From assembly GCA_000499405.2 (NCBI GenBank), contig HG738139.1:3997561-4061560 (forward strand): 64,000 nucleotides of DNA. Reading direction: 5' to 3'. This document shows, piece after piece, positions 49,455-61,000 of the stretch (positions are counted from its first letter, which is position 1; the number at the start of each line of letters is the position of its first letter). The DNA comes from Onchocerca volvulus. Lineage: Eukaryota > Nematoda > Chromadorea > Rhabditida > Onchocercidae. The notes beneath the pieces are model-generated. The model did no database searches, was not told the DNA's origin, and saw nothing but the letters and a program-made list of their open reading frames with translations. Both the position numbers and the translations under genes were made by a program.

Positions 49455-50519
49455 ATGATAATATCATCATTTTGCCATGAAGAAAATAGTATTATCATCT
49501 TATCATCAGCAATTATATTTGCATTATTGTCTAATGTAGCATCGCAAACAACACGAATAAAAAGTTCGAAAAAATTGCAAAATTGTAAAGCTGAATGCAG
49601 TCCTCACATAACACTTCCATGGTTAGTTTATTTTTGAATTTTAAAAAACTTATCACTATCAAATTTCTTTTTTCCAAAAATTACATTTCATATTGATAAA
49701 TGATTAATTTGAAATAACTTAATTTTTCATTAATTAAAATTTGTAGCAACAATGATTAAATTCAATCTAAATGAAAGATAAGGTAGTTTGGAAATAAAAA
49801 AATAGCTTATTTGCTAATGTTGACTATTAATCATCATATTTTAATAATGAATAATTGAAACTTAATCAGTAAATAAATCAATTGTCGAAATGAAATTTCC
49901 ATTCGAAACATTTTTTATTTTTTGATCAGCGATAAAATAAATTATTGTCAAAAAATTCTAGATATGATTAACGATCAAAATAAAAGATTGTTAAAATTTG
50001 AAATGACACTTTCAAAAATTAGTAGAAATTCGAATATGCTAATTGTACTTCCAGATTTTGTCTGCTTTAAAATGGTTATTTTTTCCTTCTTATTTCTTAA
50101 TTATTTCAATTCAATTTTTCGTATTACTCTTTAAGAATTGATACGATATGATATGATATTTGTCTATTATTATTATTATTATTATTATTATGGACAAATA
50201 TCATATCATATCAATTCTTTTATATTTCTAAAATAATGCCAAATAACACTATAATAGTAATAACACGAATTATTAGATATAATATATGAATTATTGTGAA
50301 AAAAAAAACAAATAAATCAATCAATTTAGTGATTTTGGAAGTTTGGATCCATGTATCATGAAATCATGTCGGGATGCTTGTTGGAAGGATGATCGTCGTA
50401 AGGTACAATCCTGTTACTGTCGAGGATCAAAGGAAGGTCCAACGTTACGTACGTGTTTCTGTGGTCCATCAAAAATTCGAAAAAATAGCAAACCGAAAGG
50501 AAAATTATTTTTCGTGTAA
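49455..50519 (+). CDS. Small secreted Cys-rich protein, family unknown
   Basis: Exon 1 (49455-49621) encodes a signal peptide (IIILSSAIIFALLSNVASQ) and LQNCKAECSPHITLPC. The last exon (from 50330 or 50342 to 50519) encodes LDPCIMKSCRDACWKDDRRK, then SCYCRGSKEGPTLRTCFCGP and a Lys-rich tail. Exon 1 joins directly to the last exon in phase, giving roughly 115 residues with about eleven Cys in the mature part. A middle candidate exon (49930-50044; CDKINYCQKILDMINDQNKR) has a good acceptor and continues the frame from exon 1, but its donor does not match the phase of the last exon. The protein is probably secreted and disulfide-bonded. It is not recognised. Confidence 0.65.
50133..50219 (+). repeat. 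Intronic inverted repeat with (ATT)n loop
   Basis: Left arm 50133-50164 (AAGAATTGATACGATATGAT...) pairs with right arm 50193-50219, about 27 base pairs with a 5-nt bulge. The loop is an ATT microsatellite. It lies in the last intron of the secreted Cys-rich gene and is probably a small foldback/MITE-like element or a slippage product. Confidence 0.8.
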
Positions 50520-51246
50520 TAATTTTTTTGTAAAATATATGTATTGAATTCCTGTATTTTTTTTTACTCCAGATGTATTCAACCAATTCGCATTGTTCTT
50601 CTCTTATTAGATATTAATAATTGAATTTTCAAATTTCTGACATTAATTTACTAATTTTTCCAGAACCTACCTCTTTTTTAAAAATTAGGAGTCCTTTCTT
50701 TTTTTTTCTTTACCAATTAATCATTTCAAAAGTCAAAATAAATTCTTGATTTAATTACAATTTTATTTTTCTTCCTGTCCTGTCGGAAATTTTGGGGAAA
50801 AAAATTTAATCTAAAATTTGAAGAACAAAAATCTGACATACCAATCCGCAATGCCTTTCTTCTTTAAAAAACAAAAAAAAAAAAAACTTCTAACTTCATA
50901 TTTATTAGTTTAAATTCGTTTCCTATAATTTATTTTGCGTATTTTTGTATATTGTCATTCATTGTTTTTATGGATTTTGAATTTCTTAAATTTTAGATAC
51001 TTTGGAAAAATAAATTGTCGCATTGCAAAAATTAGCTATCCCTTACGTTATTGTTTCTAAGTCACGCAGTACACTGAAAATCATTAATCCGAAGTGCTAA
51101 TGAAAAAGACTAATTTTGTCAAGTTTTTCGAGATAAGAAATGACTAATGTGTTATCAATAAATTTATTCATAGTTATCTACAAATTACAGCAAAAAATAG
51201 AAAAAATGAATCATTCATCTAGATATTAACTGAACAAGTAGAGAAG
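50520..51246. other. Convergent intergenic region
   Basis: Separates the stop of the plus-strand secreted-protein gene from the stop of minus-strand TACO1. It holds both 3' UTRs and homopolymer runs, with no coding signal. Confidence 0.5.
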
Positions 51247-53562
51247 TCACTGTGCTGCAGCTTTCAATTTTAGAGGTCTAATTGGTATAGAATTTGGCCT
51301 GATATTGGTATAAACTTGAGTAATGTTTTCATTATCCCGCAGCGTTTGATATAACTGAGTAATCTAAAAGACAAATTAGTATTTCAAGCATTGGGAATAA
51401 ATTCTGAAAAATAAACAAAACCATAGCTGCAATCAAAAAGATAAATCATACCATTTCTGCTTCATGTTTATTTATTTCAACCGGATTGATCGCGTATAAT
51501 TGCAAAGCAGAACATTTAACACTGAAGCCTTGTTCTTCAACAGCAGCCAATAATTGAGCAAATTTATTCCTCACACATATTAATTCATAAAATGTTGCTC
51601 CATCTTCTTCAAATTTATTCACATCATCGCAATCCAATTCTATACAAATTTCTTCCATCTAAATAAATAATAGTTTGCTTATGAGAAATTTGCAACTAAA
51701 AATAAAAACTTTCTTGTTATGTCTTGGAATGTGCTTCATATAGATTGAAACATGAGCATCAGCATTTTGAATTATATATTGATTATAGATGATAAATGGA
51801 ATTGATGAACTTCTGAAAAACAATAAATGACACCTTAAGATGTAAAATGAAAATAAATTTTCAAATTTCCAAAGTACCGAATTTTTTAATTAAAAAAACC
51901 CACCATTTTCAAGTAAACGACACAAAAATACCACTGACCTCATCTAATGATAATAATTTATCTGCTTTAATTGCACTAACGATAATAACACCTCTGTCTT
52001 CAAAAGCTTTGCTATAATCGTTCTTTGACAATTGAAATCCACTACCAATCTGAAATCTTCATCTACAAAACAAAAATTTTTAATTTCCTATAAACTCAGA
52101 ATTACAAAAACCTATAAAACTAACTCTATTAAGAAAAAGGAAATTTTTTTAATTATCGTATTTTTAGCAAAAGTAACACCTTATCAAGAGATGTTGTAAG
52201 GAAATCCAGCAGTTTTTTTAGAGATAATCCTTCCGATTCAACGATAAAAATTGATCCAGAAGGGCCGAGTACAGTGATAGTTGCAGTTTTTGGTGGTTGT
52301 AACTGGAATAAATAAATATTGCAGTGTGAAAAAATTTATATAAAAAATCTAGGTAAATACAACAAGAAATTTTCTGTATTTATTTCGAATCGGCAATCTG
52401 AATATAAAATTTATTCCTTTCATGTTCAAGATTGAAATGCCGGAGAATCAATAATTCATGCGATAACTAATATTAGCTCTTTTTCACAGTGTTTTCAAAA
52501 TTAATTGAGTAATAATTTTGTTAGTTTTTGAACAGAAAATACCAACTTGATCTAACGGATTAAATAAAAGGAATAAAATATTTGAATATAATATTTCAAA
52601 AATCATTTCTTTAGAAACTAAAATTATATTCTCTATGAATAGAAAAACATTATTTGTATCAATAAGTACGAGATAAAGGAGTGCAACACGCAAACAATAA
52701 TATAAAACAGTAAAAAATTTATTCATAGTAGAGAAAACGGACTTAAAAAAGTTTGACTTTAAGCAGATTTACACTTTAAATCTTTTTGTGAATTGCCTCA
52801 AAATCCCACAGCAAATATTTGACGGGATATTCGCATAATTTCTATTATGCATGACCGACAAATAATAATTCAATCTATAGGAATATGCTATATTTTCTTC
52901 TGAGCAGTTTTGTAATGGAAAATTCTTACTTGCGCATTTTTTAACGCACGTTGAAAGGCATCGTCAGAAAAGTTCGCATTCCTATACTCCAGTTGTAACT
53001 GCACCAAATCTTTATTGAATTTGAGATCAGGACCACCAGCTCGAACAATTCGCTTCATTTTGGCCATTAATTGTTCAGCTGCTTTTGCTTTACTAGCCGA
53101 TGCTGCAAGCTAATATCAACTCAAATCATTCACCGGTATATAACAGAAAAAGTTGAAACATTCTAACGATTGCTTTAATTTTCAGAATTAAGAAGATTTC
53201 ATCAAAGGATATTTTAAAATTCTCCAAAAATATCAGGTAAGTCATAATGGATGAATTAATGACTACATTTTTGTATATTCATATAATTAATAAAGTGATA
53301 ATTTAAAAATAGAAATTTGAAACCATAGGTGGAACGAAATTAAAACTTAAATCGATATGCCTAACAAATCATATTATATCATATAGATAGTAATCTATGA
53401 AAGTGACATGCAAAAATGAACCTTAGTATCCTTAATGTTATCCCATTTCGAATGACCTTTCATGAAATGTGATGATACCCATAACTGTCTTACACGTAAT
53501 ATCATTCCACGTCGCATTACTTCCATTTCCTTCAAACACATATATGCGAAGCTATTTACCAT
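51247..53562 (-). CDS. TACO1: Mitochondrial translational activator, TACO1 / YebC family
   Basis: Six phase-0 exons: 53562-53422, 53109-52930, 52302-52180, 52049-51939, 51658-51452 and 51363-51247, total 292 residues (human 297). YebC/PmpR family members act in translation; TACO1 activates synthesis of cytochrome c oxidase subunit I in mitochondria. Seen: a basic N-terminus compatible with a targeting sequence, the hallmark GHSKWDNIKDTK, the MAKMKRIVRAGGPDLKFN region, SDDAFQRALKNAQ and the VEEQGFSV..SALQLYAINP segment. The start is the first in-frame ATG; an internal ATG at MEVMRRG is an alternative. The gene lies 206 nt downstream of another minus-strand gene, which is operon-like spacing. 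Confidence 0.92.
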
Positions 53563-53768
53563 AAACAAATGAACAAACAATGTTATTGTTGCGAATTTCG
53601 CTAATTACATCCTGAAGGAAAATTTTCCCGGAAAGATGGAAGGTTGGAAATTGTACAAATTTCAATTTTTTAAATCTACCAGAAATGATAAACTAATATC
53701 AATAAATGGCAATTTACACGAAATTCCCTCAGAACAAAATTTGCAAAATCATCAAGAAATGACCGTTT

Positions 53769-54795
53769 TCAATGTGATCTTCTAGTTAGGTTTGGATTTG
53801 AATTGCCGGAAGAAGAAGTGACACTATCCGTTTCATAACGTGAAGGCGACGTAACAGGTGGTTTGACGTAGGTGCTCACGCGAAACGTCTCGTAGCGTTG
53901 TTTTGGGAAGAACTCGACTTAACATATTGTAAATTATCTCTCTTTACACTATGAATTAGTATATTGTAAATTGTACTGGTATTCACATAAGTAAACTATT
54001 CATTATCAAAAAAGTTTGTATCTGAAGAGATTCATTTATTCGTTCATTTTTTGGTCTGACCGGTCAGGACATTCAATTCTTTGCTCCACTCTTCAATAAG
54101 CGACGCTTCCCAAACTTCATCAAACTCTACCAATAACCCTCAGATAACTTTCCTACTATCAAATAGATGTTCAAATTATCGATATTCATCAATTCACTGT
54201 GTACCGTAGTTGCAACAAATAAAATTGATCATATTCAGCGACTTAATCACACAACAAAATCATCTGTACAAGTTCCAGTTTTAAACAAAAAAACGTTCAG
54301 AAATTATTTTCATGACAGACGTTTGCTATTTGATACTACAAAATGTAATGAAATGCTTTGACAAAGGGATGGTACCTGACGTATTCTTACTCTCGTGACG
54401 TGTGATATCTCGATATGCGATCTTACGATGCTAATTTTATTTTGAAACATAAATGTAAATATGCAAATTTCCTATTTAGAAGGACAATGTTAATGACTAA
54501 AGTGGAAGTTGAGAAGTCTGGAAAATTGGCTAACTTTTGAATGAGTTATAATTTTGAATATTCACGTGAATACACGCATTATTATTATGAGACATTTTAG
54601 ATTCGGTCATTCAAAATGTAACGTCGTGTTTAGATATGTCATCAAAAAATACCAACAATTCCGGCCGTTTTGTACTGATAACCTAATCAATAAATTTCAA
54701 TTTGCTCAAAGCTAATCATCACTGATCGATAGATGAGGTAATTACTTAATTACTGATCGATGTACTGATAGATGGAGTGATAGTTTAGAGGACAT
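53769..54795 (-). CDS. Newly assembled small gene, 113 residues, family unknown
   Basis: Five small exons that chain in phase: 54795-54754, 54682-54653 (30 nt), 54430-54376, 54126-54061 and 53917-53769. Segments read MSSKLSLHLSVHRS, VISTKRPELL, HRKIAYRDITRHESKNTS, FDEVWEASLIEEWSKELNVL, EFFPKQRYETFRVSTYVKPP and a Ser-rich basic tail ending LTRRSH. Composition is normal for protein and higher in GC than the flanks, and all introns are GT-AG. The exons are too short to show as open frames. The first two exons are the least secure, and the acceptor at 54127 has an alternative at 54139. The stop lies 206 nt before the TACO1 start on the same strand, suggesting a two-gene operon. Function not recognised. 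Confidence 0.55.
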
Positions 54796-55076
54796 AATTG
54801 ATAATCGTAATCAATACTTCATATCTATTGGTAAAACACTATCAATTGATAAGCTAATAATATCCTTTTCAAGATCCTTTTTCACTTTTTTTTTTCCTTT
54901 TTCTCTTACATATATTACAAATAATAAAAATAAAAATCAAAAGTTGAAATTTCTAAGATTAATAAAAGTATTCCATTTATTTGAAATTGACGAACAAAAA
55001 AAAAATCTAAAATGAATCAATAATTTATTGAATAAATTGATCAATGAGCATCACATTAGGTAGTTATACAAATGAT

Positions 55077-58000
55077 TTATCTGGTTCTTTGATCAACAAG
55101 GCGGAATGCTTCCAGGAATTCGTTCAAATCGATAAAACCATCCTTATTAAAATCAATACTTTCTGCTATTTGTTCCAAATGAGGTATTTTTAATGGATTA
55201 CGAGTATATTGGCCCAAAATTTTGCATGCATCAATGAATTCATTCAGCGATACAAAACCTGAATTATCCTAAAATATTTCCCGATTATTTGCATATTAAA
55301 ATGAAACCGTGAAATTAATTAAATTGGTCGAAATTTTTGAAAATATAAAATAATTTTTTTTCATTGAAATATTTGTTATCAAACAGAATAAAAATTTATA
55401 ATTAATTTTTATTAGTATATATGATCATGTATATATATATATATATATATATATGCAAAAGAATAAATACCTTATCCATGAAACGAAATAATGCTTCGAG
55501 TGTATTTTTATGCCTATACAATGTTTCTATGACATACGGTTTCTTCTGAAATTTTCTAATCGAGCTTTTCAAATCAAAAAAAAAAAAATGAATTAAAAAT
55601 TTATTCTGGAATATTATAATTTCATTTTTGTTAATAATTAAAAGAATTTTTTTCTAACTTATAGGCTTATCTATTTTTCTATTAAATTATCAAATTATAC
55701 AGTTGCTATTATTTTATAAGTCGCATTAATTTGTTTCTTTTAGTATAAACAACTTTTTTTTCTCTTTTAAAAATCTATAATTTTTCAAAAATTTCGAAAT
55801 ATTCGGAGTGTAAAATTAACATTTTCTCACCTGCATAGTTTTTTTATTACCACCAACAATTTGTACAACTGAAGAATTTTGCTTGTATAATACATTTTTA
55901 CCATCATCAGTTACAGTAATAAGTTGTGGTGCTAATGAATACCATGGCAAATGAAGACCAGAAATACTTTCAACACATTTGCACCATTTATGGATTGAAA
56001 TTTTACCTTGAAATGATTTTTGAAAGTTTTGAAATATTTCTAGGTGGAGAAATCAGATGATAATTGATAAATATTTTTAGATTATATAAAAAGTTCTCTT
56101 TTGTTTTTCCTCTTTCATAACTATTAAATGAATCGGAATTGAAATATCGATTTAATGTTTTATTTCATAATAATTTCATGCTACAAAAAAAAAAAAAAAA
56201 ATGAAATTTTATTCTTTTTTAAGTCAAATTCAAATTTTGCTCCCATCAAATGAAAATTTCATACCAGTATTTGTTGGATCTAAAAGTTCATATTCATTTT
56301 GTAGTTGCTTATCAAATACATCCAATTGTGCTCGTAAATTTTGCACAGCTGATTGTTCGACAGTATCAATTCTAAATTTACGAATCATTTTTTAATCTTT
56401 TCTCAAAAATTAAAATATGTAATGGTGATGAGAATTATTTTAAAAATATTAATTAATGACTGATAAATTTTACGTTATTTATATTATGATTTATTACACA
56501 AATTTTATTTAACATTGTGAAAAAAAAAATCATTCAAATGATTTGAATTTAATCTTACTATTGAAAACTAGTAATATCAATTATTGATATTACTAGTTTT
56601 CAATGCATACAATAAGCAACTATCATGATAGCAATAATAATAATAATGATAAATTTATGATGATATTAATAATAATAATGATAATAATAGTTTCTATGAA
56701 ATAGAATAATTTGGTGTTTGAAAAAAATCTTAATTTGAAAAATTTCAAAAAAAAAAAAAACTGAAAAACTTAAAATTTTAAATTGAATTTGAAAAAAAAG
56801 AGAAGAAAAATTCGACCTTTCTCTTGCACTAATAGTTTGTCGATGTGCTTTTGTTGCTTGATATTGTACAAAATGTAATTGATGATTATCACCAAGAAAT
56901 TTAACATATGCACCTCGATTACTACCATATTCATAGTAATTTGAGGCCGAAAATATCGTCAATACTTTATCATTATGTGTTAATTCATATCCTTCATATT
57001 TGCATTCATGTGATCGAACAATCAGATCCAATTGATGCCTTTTTTTTTTTTTTTTCAATTTAAATATTATCCAATTAGAGTGATTAAAAAAAAAATTTAA
57101 ATTTAAATATGATTTAAAAATTAAAAAATTTAAATTTAATGCAAAATTTAAATATTATCTAATTGAATTGATTAAATAAAATGGCTAAATGATTTTTATT
57201 AATTCACATAAAAATTAAATTAAGAAATAAATAAATGAATAGAACACAAAATTTCTCATCTTTTGATCTTTTTTTGTTTTCATTTAAGCTACTTATTTGA
57301 TTTTAAGCTTAATCTTATCTATTAGATTAATTGACAAATTTAATACTAATCAAATTAATTTAAAAATATGAATGAAATAAATAAAAAGTAGCAAATTTCT
57401 ATTATTATTACTTCAAAATACAAATTTTTTATGACAAATATTTGTTGAAAGGAAATTTAAAACCAAAAATATTCTTGAAATTAAAATAATTGTAAACAAT
57501 TATACCAAAATATTTTCAAATTAAAACAATTACAACAATTATTCGTTCTTTTTCGTCATTCTTTGTTTTTTTTTTTTTTAAATTTTCTCTTCTTTTTTTC
57601 AAAAATAAAAAAAAAAAATGAAAATTTGAGCGAACTTTTTAAGAAATTTTTGAGTTACATCTGGACCAAAATATGATCCACCACCACGGTAAACATTTTC
57701 CGCACAACCATTTTGATTTTTCGGATCGCTCCATAAAATATCCAAAATTAATTTCCATTCATTAGTATCAACACTTTTTCGTTGCAAACCATTAAAAATA
57801 AGCGGTGGCCTGAGCACTGATGTATACTATAAGTAAGAAAAACAAAACGAAGAAAAAAAGAAAAAAAACGAAAAAATTTTTCAAACAATTTAAATAAATG
57901 CATATATTCATGGATTTAAAATTTCGATAAAAAATTTGATTGCAAAAGAAATTTCAATTTTTTCAAATAAATCATAAACAAATGCTAATAATATGTTAAA

Positions 58001-61000
58001 TTCAGTTTTTTCCCTTTCTTTAATTCGATCACATTTACTCAAACCTTTTTTTTTTTGTATTTACATAACTTTCTCATCTTTTTTTTTCTTTTTTCTTTTT
58101 TTTTTTTTATTGTTTATTTAAAACTTTTCTAACAATCATCTTCTCCTTTCATATTTACATAATCTTTTGCACTTTCTTTTTTTTTTTTTTTTTTTTTTTT
58201 GCTTATTCGAAACTTTTCTGATAATCAATCAATAAATAGACATTTATTGATAACTTACTTGATATCGTGGCAAATTTCTAAGTTCATCCAAATCTGTTGT
58301 ATCCGAAATACCACCATGTGCAACAAATATTTTATTATCAATAATAGTTGCAAGTGGTAACCATGAAAAAATATCTTGCAATAATTTTATCAGTACATTT
58401 GCTGATTTCTAAATTTCAACTTTTTATCACTTTCAATAGTTTTGAATGATAAAAATAAAAAATATTTATTACATCTAATATATAGCTTAATTAAATTAAT
58501 TATTATTTATTGCTTAAATAATTTCGTAATTCTTGCAAAATAATCCAATGTTAATTTGTAAAATTGTATTTATAAAAATGAAAACTGAAAATATTCCTTT
58601 TGATAATTAATTACTTTTTAAATTAAAATTTAATTATTAATTTGAATAGTATTCTTTTAATTTATCAAAAAATGGAAAATAAAAATTAATTGATAATTCG
58701 TTTAATTTGATATTTATTCAATTATACCTTATATTTAGTCATTAATTCCTTAACAAAACCATAACGTGAATTGATAACATGATCTTCATGATTACCACGA
58801 TTTAGTATTACTGATGTTGGATTTAAAATTACAAATGAACAAAGTATTACGAATACTTCTAGCGATTGAGGACCACGATCAACAAAATCACCATTGAATA
58901 TGTATGGATTATCAATCGATGGATAACCATTCTAAATATTTTCTGCTTCATTTAATTTTTTGATTATAAGTATTTAATTATAAATATTTGATTTCTTTCT
59001 TGACCAAATACTTTTTTCCTTTCCGTTTATTTACTTTCTTTGTCGTTTATTAAAAGATAGCATTTAATTTCCATCAATCATTTATTAATTGATAATTTGT
59101 TTAAAACTTATTGAAACATTGCTAGCATTATCTGTTATGGTTGCTATAATGCTCATTATGCTCATTATTATAATTATTATCATTATTGTTATCATTATTA
59201 TTGTTATTGCTATCATCGTTATCATTTACTTTTTTTTTAAATTATTACGAATAATTATTGATAACGATAATACCTTGTAGAAAATAATTGATAAGTCATC
59301 AAATTTTCCATGTAAATCTCCACAGATAGTAATTTGTTTTGAAATTGATGTTGATATTTCAACAACTGTTGGAAGTGATTTAAATATTCGTCGAGCTTCA
59401 TGCAAAATTAATAATATATAACTGATATGCATTATCTATAAAATGATAATAATTATTTTCCTAATCATTAATTAACAAATCAGCATATATCTTTATCATA
59501 TATGCATAGGAAATTAGTCGAAAATTAGTAAAAAATTAGTAAAAAATTAGTGAAAAATTTCATTATTAAAAATTAACTGTTAAATTATATTTGAAGAAAA
59601 AAAAAAATTTTCAACAAATGAAGTTGAAAAATTTCTCTTGTTTAAAGTTTTGCGATTCTTTTTTTCTTTTTTCGAAATTATTGCGAAAATTTTGAAATAA
59701 TTTAAAAAATAGCATAAAGCGAAAATGTCATGTATGATGGGTAAATAAATTATAACAAGCATTTTGTTTGTTTCCTAGAAAGTTGAATAATTTGTTATTT
59801 AACTTCCCCTTTTCGTTTTTTTTTTTTTTTTTTTTTAAATCTTTTCTTTTATGAAAATTTATTTAAAGTAACATTCTTACTTTGTTTTTTTTGAAAGCAT
59901 CCATCATTTGATCGATGTGAATATTTTTGAGTGGCATTGAAATGTTAGGACCTTTGTAGCTTTTCTCGATCTTGAAGGATTCAGGTTGCGTCATTTCCAT
60001 CAATTTTTTCTCATCCGGTGTTGCATTTGCTATCAACATTATGATTAAGATTGATAAGAATATTCTGATAATTAAAAAATCAAAAAAAAAAAGGAAAAAT
60101 TATGAAGAAAAGATTAGAAAAATTATAATTTTGAGAAATTAAAATTTTTTCTTAAAAATTAAAACTTAGTTTAAGAAAAAATTTGAATTTCTGAAAATTA
60201 AACTAGAAATAATGAAATAATGAATTATTTCAAATAATAGTAAAATTAAGATTTAGAAAATCATAATTTTACTACTAGTTTCAGTCTTTTCGTTCTTCTG
60301 CTTTTCTAAATTAATCATTTATCAGTAGCATGAAATTCATCCGCTTAATTAGTAGTAAAAAAAAAAAAACAAAAACGATTAAGAAGTAATAAAATAAAAA
60401 TAAAAAATAAAATTTAAAATTCATAAATTCCAGCAAAAAAGTTTTATGTATCAGGACAAATTGCTTTTTTTTGTACTTGTCGAAATATTTTTTCATTAAT
60501 TTTCATGTATTTAACAAAGAAACATTTTTAATTTCAATGATTAATCATTTACTGTAAGTAATAAAAGAAAAAAAGAAGTGGAAAATGATGGGAAAGAAAT
60601 TTTTTATTTATTTTTATTTTTTTTATTATTTTTTTTTTTAGAAATTATTTTTTTTTTTACATAAAATATCATACTTGTTGATTGTGAACATTGCGCTAAA
60701 GCTGAAAAAAATTATTTACCAATAGCATAAAATTCATTCGTTTAATTAATTGAAAAAAAAAAAAACGAAAAATAATAAAAATAAAAATAAAAGTACAATT
60801 TCAGAAAGAAATTTTTTTTCATTATAATCTTTTTTTTTTTTTTTTAAATCTTCTATACTATATAATTTTTACGATTTTAATTTCATATCACAAATTAAAT
60901 GAACGTTTTTTTTCATTTCACTTTTTTTTTTTAAATTAAATTCCAAAAAAAAAAAAAAAAAAATTACCAAACCTTGCATTAGTGATACGGAACGATGTAA

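Noticed and set aside
55425..55455. TATA-type dinucleotide tract as a promoter signal
   Set aside because: It lies inside a PPEF intron and is a plain TA microsatellite.
60030..60061. Longer 5' end for PPEF exon 4 giving a hydrophobic [10 protein letters not shown] segment
   Set aside because: It is out of phase with both possible upstream exons; the TTGATAG acceptor ending at 60030 fits both and avoids an implausible hydrophobic insert.
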